Shown piece by piece: positions 56,130-64,000 of a stretch of DNA of 64,000 bases. A program made the translations under genes and the position numbers. The notes beneath the pieces are model-generated. The model was not told the origin of the DNA and made no database searches. It saw nothing but the letters and a program-made list of their open reading frames with translations. The stretch covers positions 44,026 through 108,025 of the forward strand of contig CAWHBI010000034.1 in NCBI GenBank assembly GCA_963827545.1, written 5' to 3'. This stretch comes from AWTP1-13 sp963827545. Its GTDB lineage: Bacteria; Pseudomonadota; Alphaproteobacteria; Rhizobiales; Hyphomicrobiaceae. The first letter of the stretch is position 1; each line of letters opens with the position of its first letter.

Positions 56130-56955
56130 ATGAACGCGCATGAACCCCGGCCGGTCACCTTCGAGCCGCTCAAGGTCTACGGCACGGACATACCCTCGCG
56201 ACTGCTCATCGGTACCGCGCGCTTTCCCTCCCCGCAAATCATGAGCCAGGCGGTGAAAGCCTCGCGCGCGAGCGTCGTCACGGTTTCGCTGCGGCGCGAG
56301 ACCGCGCGCTCCGGCAACGGCCGACGCTTCTTCGATCTGGTCACCGAGCTCGGCGTGCGCGTGCTGCCCAACACCGCCGGCTGCCGCACCGCTAGGGAGG
56401 CGATCACGACGGCGCAGATGGCGCGCGAGCTCTTCGGTACGGACTGGGTCAAGCTCGAAGTGATCGGCAATGACGACACGCTGCAGCCCGATCTCTTCGG
56501 TCTGGTCGACGCTGCGGCTGCTCTCAGCGCCGACGGCTTCAAGGTGTTCCCTTACACCACGGAGGATCTCGATCGCCGCCGAGCGGCTCATGGCGGCCGG
56601 CTGCCAGGTCTTGATGCCTTGGGGGGCGCCAATCGGCACGGGACGCGGCCTCGCCAATCGCTATGCGCTGAGGACCATGCGCGAATATTTCCCGGGTGTG
56701 CCGCTCATCATCGATGCGGGCATCGGTGCACCATCGCAAGCGGCCGAGGCCATGGAGATGGGCTACGATGCCGTGTTGCTCAACACCGCGGTGGCGACCG
56801 CAACCGACCCGGTGCGCATGGCGCGTGCCTTCGCGGACGCGATCGGAGCGGGCCGGCTGGCCTACGAGGCGGGGCTGATGCCGATGCGCGACATGGCGAC
56901 GCCGTCCACGCCAGTGGCCGGTACGCCCTTCTTCGACTTGGACAAGCTGCAATGA
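56130..56955 (+). pseudogene. thiG: Thiazole synthase ThiG, one frameshift
   Basis: Makes the thiazole phosphate of thiamine from ThiS-thiocarboxylate, DXP and dehydroglycine. The first frame gives VYGTDIPSRLLIGTARFPSP, VVTVSLRRE with the catalytic Lys region and WVKLEVIGNDDTLQPD up to YTTEDL near 56568. There the family sequence continues one base further on as IAAERLMAAGCQVLMPWGAPIGTGRGL and DAGIGAPSQAAEAMEMGYDAVLLNTAVA to the stop at 56955. Deleting one base of GATCTCGATCG restores 274 residues. The stop overlaps the thiE start (ATGA). The neighbours are intact, so a sequencing insertion is as likely as real decay. Confidence 0.88.
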
Positions 56956-57584
56956 CGAGTCCGCGCCGCGGCCTCGATGTCTTCTACCCGATCGTACCCG
57001 GTTTGGCCTGGCTCGAGAGGCTGGTTCCCCTCGGGGTCAAGACCATCCAGCTCCGCCTCAAGGATGTTCCCTCCGACGTCGTTCGCCGCGAGATCGCAGC
57101 AAGCCTCGAGGTGTGCGCGCGGCACGGCTGCCAGCTCATCGTCAACGACTACTGGCGCGCGGCCATCGACCTCGGTGCTGACTTTGTGCACCTGGGACAG
57201 GAAGACCTGGCGGAAGCCGACGTGACGGCGCTGAAGGCCCAGAACGTGCGCCTCGGCATCAGCACCCACAGCCACGAGGAGCTGGCAACGGCCCTGGCGG
57301 TGCGGCCGGACTATGTGGCACTGGGACCCATCTACGAGACCAAGCTGAAGGTCATGAAATGGGCACCGCAGGGCCTCGAGCGCGTCAGAGAGTGGAAAGC
57401 GTGCATCGGCGCACTGCCCCTCGTGGCCATCGGCGGCATCACGCCTGAGCGAGCCGAGGGCGTGATCGGGGCCGGCGCCGACAGCGTTGCCGCAATTACC
57501 GATTTCTTGACCAGCGCCGACCCGGAGGCACGCGTTCGCCAATGGCTTGCATGGGCAAGGCAACCCAGCCCTCGAGTTTCCTAG
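56952..57584 (+). CDS. thiE: Thiamine phosphate synthase
   Basis: A 210-residue TIM-barrel enzyme joining HMP-PP and thiazole phosphate. Visible: KTIQLRLKDVPSDVVRREI, ARHGCQLIVNDYWRAAIDLGADFVHLGQEDL, GISTHSHEELATAL, PDYVALGPIYETKLK, and PLVAIGGITPERAEGVIGAGADSVAAI. The stop codon TAG falls on the first bases of repeat copy 3. It ends the thiS-thiG-thiE operon. Confidence 0.93.
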   Translation: MTSPRRGLDVFYPIVPGLAWLERLVPLGVKTIQLRLKDVPSDVVRREIAASLEVCARHGCQLIVNDYWRAAIDLGADFVHLGQEDLAEADVTALKAQNVRLGISTHSHEELATALAVRPDYVALGPIYETKLKVMKWAPQGLERVREWKACIGALPLVAIGGITPERAEGVIGAGADSVAAITDFLTSADPEARVRQWLAWARQPSPRVS

Positions 57585-57730
57585 AGCAAGATCGTTTCTG
57601 ATCGAGGCGCTTGGGTTCGATCATGGAACGTGAAATCTTGCTCTCGAGCCTATGATTAGAGCAGGATTCACGCTTCGGCCGCCACGTCTCGATCCGGGCA
57701 AGGTCATGCAATCCGAAGCGATCCTGCTCT
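57585..57730 (+). repeat. Interspersed ~150-bp repeat, copy 3
   Basis: Starts AGCAAGATCGTTTCTGATCG directly at the thiE stop, contains GATCATGGAACGTGAAATCTTGCTC, then AGAGCAGGATTCACGCTTCGG and ends CCGAAGCGATCCTGCTCT at 57730. It differs from copy 2 at only scattered bases in the shared parts. The first palindrome is weaker than in copy 2 (GAGGCGCTTGGGTTCGAT). Confidence 0.93.
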
Positions 57731-57844
57731 TGGCAAGTGCACGGCGTGCGGATTGTGACAAAGTCGCCTGCTACGGTTGGGTGGGTGCTGGAGCTCTTTG
57801 ACCGGCGATCCGGTTTCATGGTCGCCGACCGGCGTTGGTGGTAA

Positions 57845-58885
57845 ATGACCTACCGCTTCAAGTTGCAGGAGCCGTTGGCGAGCGGCGTGAGCCGTATTGG
57901 TCTCGAGCAGGTCGACATCGCGGAGGCGCGTCTCGTACGAAACGACGACATCGCCACCGCCATCCACGACGCGCGCCGCTGTCTCAAGCGCCTGCGGGCA
58001 TTGTTGCGACTGGTGCGTCCGGTGCTGGACGAGCGCACCTTCCGTCGCGAGATCAAACGCGTAGCCGCCGTGGGCAAGCAGCTTGCCGGCGCGCGCGACC
58101 ATCACGTGATGCTCCAGACGCTGGCCAAGCTGGAGCACCGGTTCGGCGCGCTGCCGAACGGCGCCGGCATGCAGCTCAAGAAGCTCATGGCGAACGGCCG
58201 GGGCCTGAGCAGCCGCCGCGCGAGTGCGCTGGAGCGGCGCCAGGCGCTCGCCGGGCTCGAGCAGACGCGGGCGTTCTTCGCTCGCGCTGCGCACAAGACC
58301 ATCGCGCTCGCGCAAGTGACGGAGGGCATGGAGCGCGCCTACCGCAAGGCCCGCCGCGCTTTTCGCGCGGCTTACGAGAGCCCGAGCGACGAAGCATTCC
58401 ATAGCTGGCGCAAAGCGACCCAGCAGCACTGGCGCCACATGCAGCTCCTCTCACGCGGATGGCCCGAGGTGCTGGGCGGCCGCGCGGCCGAGGCCAAGGA
58501 ACTCTCCCGCCTGCTCGGCGACGATCATGATCTTGCGGTGCTGCTCGCCTTCGTCACCGATCGGGGAAAAGCGGTCCCTTCGCCGGACGATCTCGCAGCG
58601 CTTGCCCAGCTCTGCCGATCCTGCCAGTCCGATCTCAGGGACTTGGCAAAACCCTACGGCGACAGGCTGTTCGCCGAACGGCCTGGCGATCTGAGTGAGA
58701 GTGTCGAGCGCTATTGGTCGGCAGCGCGCCGCCTCTCGACGCTCGCCCCATGCATGGAGGACGCGGTGCCTGCAGTGAAGCGCGAGACGGCCACGCAACA
58801 ACGGGGCGCTCGCGCCGCAAGGTCTGCTGCTCAGGCAGCCTCGCGTGGCTCGCGTGGGCCAAGGTCCCGCCGGTCCGGGCGATAG
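57845..58885 (+). CDS. CHAD domain protein
   Basis: A 346-residue helical protein. The CHAD core is visible: IHDARRCLKRLRALLRLVRPVLDERTFRREIKRVAAVGKQLAGARDHHVML and LSRLLGDDHDLAVLLAF, rich in conserved His and basic residues lining a polyphosphate-binding surface. CHAD proteins bind polyphosphate. The basic C-terminal tail (RGARAARSAAQAASRGSRGPRSRRSGR) overlaps the convergent epimerase gene by 55 bases. Confidence 0.88.
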   Translation: MTYRFKLQEPLASGVSRIGLEQVDIAEARLVRNDDIATAIHDARRCLKRLRALLRLVRPVLDERTFRREIKRVAAVGKQLAGARDHHVMLQTLAKLEHRFGALPNGAGMQLKKLMANGRGLSSRRASALERRQALAGLEQTRAFFARAAHKTIALAQVTEGMERAYRKARRAFRAAYESPSDEAFHSWRKATQQHWRHMQLLSRGWPEVLGGRAAEAKELSRLLGDDHDLAVLLAFVTDRGKAVPSPDDLAALAQLCRSCQSDLRDLAKPYGDRLFAERPGDLSESVERYWSAARRLSTLAPCMEDAVPAVKRETATQQRGARAARSAAQAASRGSRGPRSRRSGR

Positions 58886-60804
58886 TTCTCCACTGCCCGG
58901 GAAAGGGTGGCCTGGATGGCCGCCGTCGTGCCTTCCGCCATGACGTTGCCCAGTTCCGTCAGCATGGCGTCGAGCTCGCCTTTCTGGAGGAACGGCTCGT
59001 GACTGCGCTTGATTCGGGGATGCTCGGTAGGGACGATGTTGTCCCCCAGCAGCAGCTCCTCATACATTTTTTCCCCGTCGCGCAGGCCGATGTACTCGAT
59101 GCCGATGTCGCCGTCGGGATGGGCTTCGTCGCGCACCTCCAGCCCCATCAGCCGGATCATCGATCTGGCGAGATCGTCGATCTTGACGGGTTCGCCCATG
59201 TCGAGAACGAACACATCCCCGCCCGATGCCATGGCGCCAGCCTGGATGACAAGCCCTGCGGCTTCGGGAATCGACATGAAGTAGCGGATCATTTCGCGGT
59301 GGGTGACGGTCACCGGGCCGCCGGACTCGATCTGGCGGCGGAACCGGCGCACTACCGAGCCGGAGCTGTCGAGCACATTGCCGAAGCGCACCATCGTGAA
59401 CACGGTACCCGCTTTGCCCTCCGCGGCCCTCGCCTGCAGCACCATCTCGGCCAGCCGCTTGCTGGCCCCCATGATGCTGGTCGGCCGCACCGCTTTGTCG
59501 GTGGAGATGAGCACGAATCTCTCCACGCCACAGGCAGCGGCAGCATCGGCGAGCACGGCGGTGCCGAAGGTGTTGTTGCGCAAGCCGGCGACAGGATTGT
59601 GCTCCACCAGCGGCACGTGCTTGAACGCGGCGGCGTGATAGATGGTCTCGATACTGTTCTGGTCAATTGTCTTGCGCATCAGGTTCGCATCGAGAACTGA
59701 TCCGAGCACCAAAACGATGGGTGGCCGCTCGTTCGAGCCGACCTTCTGCAGCAGGTTCTGCACTTCTAGGTCGATCTCGTAGAGGTGGGCTTCGCTTCGC
59801 TCCAGCAGCACCAGGCGCGCGGGCCGATGCCGGAGGGTCTGGCGCACCAGTTCCGACCCGATGGAGCCCCCGGCCCCGGTCACCAGCACGGCCTTACCCG
59901 CGATGTTGCGTGCCAGCAGGGTGGCATCGGGCGGTATCGGGTCGCGCCCCAGCAAGTCCTCTGCGTCCACCGGGCGCAGGTCGCTGACCGTGACGCGGCC
60001 GGCCGCCACATCCTCGATCGCGGGCAAAGTGCGCACCCGCACCTTGAGCGATTCGAGCTGTCGCAGCGCTGCCTGCCGGTCGTGGCGCCGGGCCTTGGGC
60101 ATCGCCAGCAGCACCTCTTCCACGTCGAAGCGCTGCAGGAGCCCGGGAAGGCGGTCTGGCCTATAAACCTTGAGACCACCCACGAACTGCCCCCTGAGCG
60201 TCGGATTCGGATCTATGAATGCCATCGGCTTGAAGTTGCCGGCTACGCGCAGGGCGTCGAGCAGCTGGACGCCAGTGGTACCGGCCCCGCAGATCAGAAC
60301 GGGACGCCTTGCGCGGTCGCGGGAGGGTAGCGGCACCTCTACCCCGGCCTCGTTGAGTAGCCATGCGGCCGCTTGACGGCTGCCCCAGACCAGTGCCGTC
60401 GCCAGCATCGGATAGAGAAGAATGACGGAGCGCGGCACGAAGGGCACGGCCGCCAGTTGCACGAGGACGGCCCAATACAAACCCGCCAAGCCTACTGCGA
60501 TGGCCGTCAGCAGCGCTCCGCGACCCCCGATATAGCGCGTTACGAGCCGGTAGACGCCAACTTGAAAGAAGGTGGCGACGCCAATGAAGGGGGCCGCACT
60601 CAGCACCAGAAACAGCTGCCAGGTTGATGGAATGAAAAACTCGCCAAGCCGCAAAGACATGGCCAGCCACAACGCCAGGTTGAGCAGCACGAAGTCGTTG
60701 ACGGCGAGAATGGCGCGCTTCGGGTATCGCCCAAGGCCGACCAGCCATAGCGATGCTCGGTGCACCCATTCCCGAAGGGCGGTTGTTTGTCCAAGCTTGT
60801 GCAC
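58831..60804 (-). CDS. Nucleoside-diphosphate-sugar epimerase/dehydratase (CapD/WbpM family)
   Basis: A 657-residue inner-membrane protein with four N-terminal helices, a CoA-binding-like Rossmann domain (VLICGAGTTGVQLLDALRV) and a catalytic SDR domain: TGAGGSIGSELVRQTLRH, ERSEAHLYEIDLEV, YHAAAFKHVPLVEHNP, STDKAVRPTSIMGASKRLAE with the S-M-x-x-x-K catalytic form, and MVRFGNVLDSSGSVV. WbpM/CapD enzymes are UDP-N-acetylglucosamine 4,6-dehydratases in polysaccharide synthesis. No other polysaccharide genes are seen nearby. The gene overlaps the CHAD gene at its 3' end. Confidence 0.93.
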   Translation of the reverse strand: MHKLGQTTALREWVHRASLWLVGLGRYPKRAILAVNDFVLLNLALWLAMSLRLGEFFIPSTWQLFLVLSAAPFIGVATFFQVGVYRLVTRYIGGRGALLTAIAVGLAGLYWAVLVQLAAVPFVPRSVILLYPMLATALVWGSRQAAAWLLNEAGVEVPLPSRDRARRPVLICGAGTTGVQLLDALRVAGNFKPMAFIDPNPTLRGQFVGGLKVYRPDRLPGLLQRFDVEEVLLAMPKARRHDRQAALRQLESLKVRVRTLPAIEDVAAGRVTVSDLRPVDAEDLLGRDPIPPDATLLARNIAGKAVLVTGAGGSIGSELVRQTLRHRPARLVLLERSEAHLYEIDLEVQNLLQKVGSNERPPIVLVLGSVLDANLMRKTIDQNSIETIYHAAAFKHVPLVEHNPVAGLRNNTFGTAVLADAAAACGVERFVLISTDKAVRPTSIMGASKRLAEMVLQARAAEGKAGTVFTMVRFGNVLDSSGSVVRRFRRQIESGGPVTVTHREMIRYFMSIPEAAGLVIQAGAMASGGDVFVLDMGEPVKIDDLARSMIRLMGLEVRDEAHPDGDIGIEYIGLRDGEKMYEELLLGDNIVPTEHPRIKRSHEPFLQKGELDAMLTELGNVMAEGTTAAIQATLSRAVENYRPDRRDLGPREPREAA

Positions 60805-61004
60805 GCCCTACTTGTGCTCCCCCACCGGTCCGCACAAACTCAGTGAACTAGCCAGCCGGATCTTCCCGTTCTGGTAGCAAGCATAAACCGTGGCGCCAAC
60901 AGTGTGAACTGCGTAAACCTCGCCACTGCCTCGGCGGGCCCTGGCAGCTTCCTCCAGGCGCGCTGGAAGATTGAGGCAACACTTGCCCGTCGGAACGATG
61001 CTGC

Positions 61005-62051
61005 ATGAATGAGATGAGCGACGCAACGGCAGCACAGCATCTGCCCCCAAATCATCCTTCTGTCAGGAGCGGTCGCATTGGTGTGCTGCTGATCAACCTG
61101 GGCACCCCTGACGGCACTGGTTACTGGCCGATGCGGCGCTACTTGAAGGAGTTTCTATCTGACGCACGCGTCATAGAAGAGCCGCAACTCAAATGGTGGC
61201 TGATCCTCAACCTGATCATCCTGACCGTGCGCCCGGGCAGGAAAGGCAAGGATTATGTCAAGATCTGGAACAGGGAAAGAGACGAGGGGCCGCTCAAGAC
61301 CATCACGCGCTCACAGGCCGAGAAGCTGGGTGCCGCCCTGGCGAACGAGGGCGTCGTCGTGGACTGGGCCATGCGGTACGCGAGCCCGGCCGTCGAACCC
61401 CGCATCGCCTACCTCAAGGAGCAGGGTTGCGACCGCATCCTGCTGGTCCCGCTGTATCCTCAGTTCGCCGCTGCAACCACGGCAACAGCGTGCGACCAGG
61501 CCTTTCGCGCGCTCATGCGCATGCGCTGGCAACCCACGGTCAGAATAGCCCCGCCTTATGGCGACGAGCCCGCATACATCGACGCGATTGCAGCTTCCGT
61601 TCGTGCCCATCTTGCTGCTCTCGACTTCGAGCCCGAGGCACTGATCGCTTCCTTCCACGGGATGCCGCAAAAATATCTGGAGCGGGGCGATCCCTATCAC
61701 TGCCAATGCCAGAAGACCGCGCGCTTGTTGCGCGAGAAGCTAGGCTGGCCACCCGAGCGCTGGCACACGACGTTTCAATCGCAATTCGGCAGCGACCCGT
61801 GGTTGCAGCCTTACACCATCGAGACTGTGGAGCGACTGGCCAAGTCCGGCGTCAGGCGGCTGGCGGTCGTGTCACCCGGCTTCTCGGCCGACTGCCTCGA
61901 AACGCTGGAAGAGCTCGATATGGAGAACCGGCAGAAGTTTCTCGAGAGTGGCGGAGAGGCGTTCACGTACATCCCATGCCTCAACGACGGGGAACCGGGC
62001 ATGCGCGTTGTCGAACAGCTCGTGCGCCGCGAGCTGGCGGGCTGGATCTAG
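61005..62051 (+). CDS. hemH: Ferrochelatase
   Basis: A 348-residue enzyme that inserts iron into protoporphyrin IX, the last step of haem synthesis. Family motifs are present: RIGVLLINLGTPDGTGYWPMRRYLKEFLSDARVIE, the VDWAMRYASPAVEPR, LLVPLYPQFAAATTATA, the catalytic His in ASFHGMPQKYLERGDPYHCQCQKTARLL and TFQSQFGSDPWLQPYT, VSPGFSADCLETLEELDMEN. Start ATG at 61005; an ATG at 61014 is also possible. Confidence 0.96.
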   Translation: MNEMSDATAAQHLPPNHPSVRSGRIGVLLINLGTPDGTGYWPMRRYLKEFLSDARVIEEPQLKWWLILNLIILTVRPGRKGKDYVKIWNRERDEGPLKTITRSQAEKLGAALANEGVVVDWAMRYASPAVEPRIAYLKEQGCDRILLVPLYPQFAAATTATACDQAFRALMRMRWQPTVRIAPPYGDEPAYIDAIAASVRAHLAALDFEPEALIASFHGMPQKYLERGDPYHCQCQKTARLLREKLGWPPERWHTTFQSQFGSDPWLQPYTIETVERLAKSGVRRLAVVSPGFSADCLETLEELDMENRQKFLESGGEAFTYIPCLNDGEPGMRVVEQLVRRELAGWI

Positions 62052-62209
62052 GGCAAACAGAATCCGGGGAAAACTTCCAACCCTGTCAGGTCTATTGCCG
62101 ATACCGCCGATTTTGAGGCTCGGCGAGTATGCCAGCATTCGTTCAACTGTCCGGCATTGGATGCCGCGCCGCTATTTCATGCCGGTCAAGGAAGCCCACG
62201 GAGGTCATC

Positions 62210-62635
62210 ATGACCAGGAGTTTGCGCGTGCTGGCTTGGACGGTAGGTTTGAGTGCTGCTGGCTTGGCCTTGGCTGGATCGTGGCCCTCGGCTGCTGGCC
62301 CCATTGCAGGCGCCAATGCCTTGCGCAACGCGGACGAGGGCGCAACGCCGGTGTACTACCGTGGGCGGTACTATGCCTGGTACGCGCCGGTGCAGTACTA
62401 TTATCCTCCAACAGCCAACTATTACGGATATTACGGTCCCCCGGCGGCCTATGTGCCGCCGGTCTATGGCTACTACGCACCGCCGCCTGTCGTCTATTAT
62501 CGGCCGCCCGCATACGCATATCGGCCACCTGTCTACGGCTATTATCAAGCCCCGCCGGCCCGGTACTATGCTCCTCCCTCCTATTACTATGCTCCGCGCT
62601 ATAGATATGGGTACGAGTACGACGCGGCGTGGTGA
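62210..62635 (+). CDS. Exported Tyr/Pro-rich protein
   Basis: A 141-residue protein with a signal peptide ending near GLALAGSWPSAA, then an extremely Tyr/Pro-rich tail with units such as YYRGRYYAWYAP, YYGYYGPPAAYVPP, YYAPPPVVYYRPP and YYQAPPARYYAPP. The repeats are low complexity and probably unfolded. No family is recognised. GGAGGT lies just upstream of the ATG at 62210. It may be a surface or envelope structural protein, which is inference. It stands 160 bases after hemH. Confidence 0.8.
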   Translation: MTRSLRVLAWTVGLSAAGLALAGSWPSAAGPIAGANALRNADEGATPVYYRGRYYAWYAPVQYYYPPTANYYGYYGPPAAYVPPVYGYYAPPPVVYYRPPAYAYRPPVYGYYQAPPARYYAPPSYYYAPRYRYGYEYDAAW

Positions 62636-62933
62636 GTCCCATCGCGACGCTGACAGCGCTCGACGGCGGGGCTCTCTGCCGCTCATCCGAAAGCAAGCCG
62701 CGGTAACCCTCCCCGCGCCCGAACGGGCAGCGAAATGCGACCTGCCCTTTCCTCCCAAGGCCGTGTCGGGTGGCCGGGCTTGCACAGGCTCGGGTCCAAT
62801 CTTCTTCCTAGGTGTTCAGCCTCCTGGCGATCGGGGTTTGCTCCCATAAGCAAGCGCCCGGCTGTGCTGTAGGCTCTGTGCTCACAACGACCGGCAACGA
62901 CGGTGGGGTCGCACAGGTTCCCTTAGGGCGTCC

Positions 62934-63566
62934 ATGACCCGCATCTTGATCGCCGACGACCATGAAGTCGTCCGCTCCGGGCTCCGCAGCATTCTGGAAA
63001 CCCAATCCGGCTGGGATGTCGTGGCCGAGGCCGCCGACGGCAAGGAGGCGATTGTCAAAGCGGTCGAAACGAAGCCCGACGTTGCTGTGGTCGACTACTC
63101 TCTGCCGCTGATCAACGGAATCGAGGTAACGCGCCAGATCCGCAGGCGTCTTCCAAGGACGGAAGTGCTCATCTTCACCATGCATGACAGCGAAGCGCTG
63201 ATCGATGAGCTTCTCAGGGCCGGAGCTCGCGGCTTTCTCTTGAAGTCCGACGCGAAGCGCTATTTGCTCGAGGCGATCGAGACGCTTGCCGCCCACAAGT
63301 CGTTTTTCACATACAGGGTCTCTGAGACCTTGTTGAAGTCCTTTCTCGTGAGGTCCAGCCGATCCCAATCCATTCTCACGCCGCGCGAACGCGAGATCGT
63401 TCAGTTGATCGCCGAGGGCCACTCCAACAAGCAGATTGCCGGCATCCTCAACCTCAGTCTGAAGACGGTGGAGACCCATCGGGCAGCCGTGATGCGCAAG
63501 CTCAACCTGTCTTCGTCGGCAGCCTTGGTTCGCTACGCCGTGCGCAACAGGTTCGTGGAGCCGTGA
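62934..63566 (+). CDS. NarL/LuxR-type response regulator
   Basis: A 210-residue regulator: receiver domain MTRILIADDHEVVRSGLRSIL with phospho-acceptor Asp54 in AVVDYSLPLINGIE and Lys in FLLKSDAKRY, then a LuxR-type helix-turn-helix LTPREREIVQLIAEGHSNKQIAGILNLSLKTVETHRAAVMRKLNL. No sensor kinase gene is adjacent. Targets are unknown. Upstream, the 300 bases from 62636 hold no recognised gene. Confidence 0.92.
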   Translation: MTRILIADDHEVVRSGLRSILETQSGWDVVAEAADGKEAIVKAVETKPDVAVVDYSLPLINGIEVTRQIRRRLPRTEVLIFTMHDSEALIDELLRAGARGFLLKSDAKRYLLEAIETLAAHKSFFTYRVSETLLKSFLVRSSRSQSILTPREREIVQLIAEGHSNKQIAGILNLSLKTVETHRAAVMRKLNLSSSAALVRYAVRNRFVEP

Positions 63567-63828
63567 GGCCGGTAGCTCGCTCTCCCCTGAAACGGGGATC
63601 CAACAACGCGTGGGGGCATGCCATCTAACTTGCATGGCCGAGGGGGGTATCAAACATCGGCCGCCTGGGCCGCCCGGCTGTCGTCAGGGCGAGACCCATC
63701 GAGTTCGAGCCGGGCCGCGTACGGGTTCCAGGCTCGCTCTCCGACTACGAGCCGCGTCCAGCTCCCAATCAACGAGCTGGGCGCGGCCTTTCGTGCTCGT
63801 GAGTGCCGTCTGGCGGTTGGGCAGTCCA
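63567..63828. other. Non-coding stretch near the right edge
   Basis: No ORF here has motif support. It follows the response regulator gene and precedes a minus-strand double hairpin. The sequence is GC-rich without clear repeats. Confidence 0.45.
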
Positions 63829-63866
63829 GAAAAAATGGGCGCCTCACAGGGAGCATGAGGCGCCCA
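63829..63866 (-). terminator. Minus-strand terminator, possible small RNA 3' end
   Basis: Read on the minus strand: a perfect 11-bp stem TGGGCGCCTCA/TGAGGCGCCCA with a 9-base loop, followed by six T residues. A further short hairpin, CAACAGA-CCGGCA-TCTGTTG, lies about 20 bases upstream of it at 63882-63901. No minus-strand gene with motifs precedes it inside the window. It ends a transcript that starts between the right edge and here, or beyond the edge. Confidence 0.75.
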
Positions 63867-64000
63867 CGTCTACCAATGGAGCAACAGATGCCGGTCTGTT
63901 GCAAATACCAGTTTGCTGACTGTCGGCTCCGGGAGATATCGGCACTAACCCGCAGTTTGAGCTGTGCGGTTGCTGAAAAATGCTTGTGCCGGTGACTAGA

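Noticed and set aside
63650..63904. Minus-strand ORF of 84 codons
   Set aside because: It reads through the strong terminator hairpin and starts with TTG without a ribosome binding site.

Overview
The window looks like a chromosomal segment of a high-GC alphaproteobacterium of the order Hyphomicrobiales (Rhizobiales). This rests on gene content and order: an F1 ATP synthase operon in the order atpH-atpA-atpG-atpD-atpC without F0 genes, chvI-chvG-hprK-EIIA(Man)-HPr close to pckA, an etfB-etfA-hbd chain downstream of a twin-transmembrane protein and a PduO-type adenosyltransferase, and several small lineage-typical proteins. I cannot name the genus. No rRNA, tRNA, CRISPR array, prophage or insertion sequence was recognised.

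Layout. 1-2.3 kb: end of a TfoX-like gene, a 0.6 kb non-coding stretch, a doubtful coiled-coil ORF opposite the tail of a molybdopterin oxidoreductase gene. 2.3-6.9 kb (minus): twin-TM protein, ATP:cob(I)alamin adenosyltransferase, rhomboid protease, etfB, etfA, 3-hydroxyacyl-CoA dehydrogenase. 7-10.4 kb (plus): EnvC-like factor, CtpA protease, terminator, RppH. 10.4-16.4 kb (minus): F1 ATP synthase operon carrying two insertions, a VapD-like/DUF5397 toxin-antitoxin-like pair between atpG and atpD and a small CPFCG protein between atpD and atpC. 16.6-25.6 kb: TfoX-domain protein, priA, transaldolase, cold shock protein, xerC, thioesterase, TraB/GumN protein, SDR and small proteins.

26-38 kb is an accessory metabolic region. 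It has a three-gene molybdenum hydroxylase with the cysteine loop typical of 4-hydroxybenzoyl-CoA reductase (hcrC-hcrA-hcrB), amidotransferase, SDR, AhpD-like protein, LysE exporter, LysR regulator, DUF1127 protein, rtcB and 4-hydroxybenzoate 3-monooxygenase (pobA). hcrA, hcrB and pobA each carry reading-frame breaks. 38-49 kb: a SpeD-like protein without its catalytic residues, AsmA, a methyltransferase-like membrane protein, metallo-hydrolase, a NicC-like monooxygenase with a TctC-type binding protein, Nudix, gamma carbonic anhydrase, pyrE, pckA and a HugZ-like protein. 49.9-53.9 kb: the chvIG-hprK-EIIA-HPr regulatory operon. 54-64 kb: a TadG-like protein, thiS-thiG-thiE, CHAD protein, a polysaccharide epimerase/dehydratase, hemH, a Tyr/Pro-rich exported protein and a NarL-type response regulator.

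Most notable: (i) a toxin-antitoxin-like pair inside the ATP synthase operon; (ii) a SpeD homologue with Gly and Gly where the pyruvoyl-forming Ser and the catalytic Cys are expected; (iii) six reading-frame breaks, all of the one-extra-base type, four of them in the two 4-hydroxybenzoate loci; (iv) three copies of a roughly 150-bp intergenic repeat, each against a gene end or start; (v) an orphan minus-strand double hairpin with a U-tract at the right edge, a possible small RNA 3' end.
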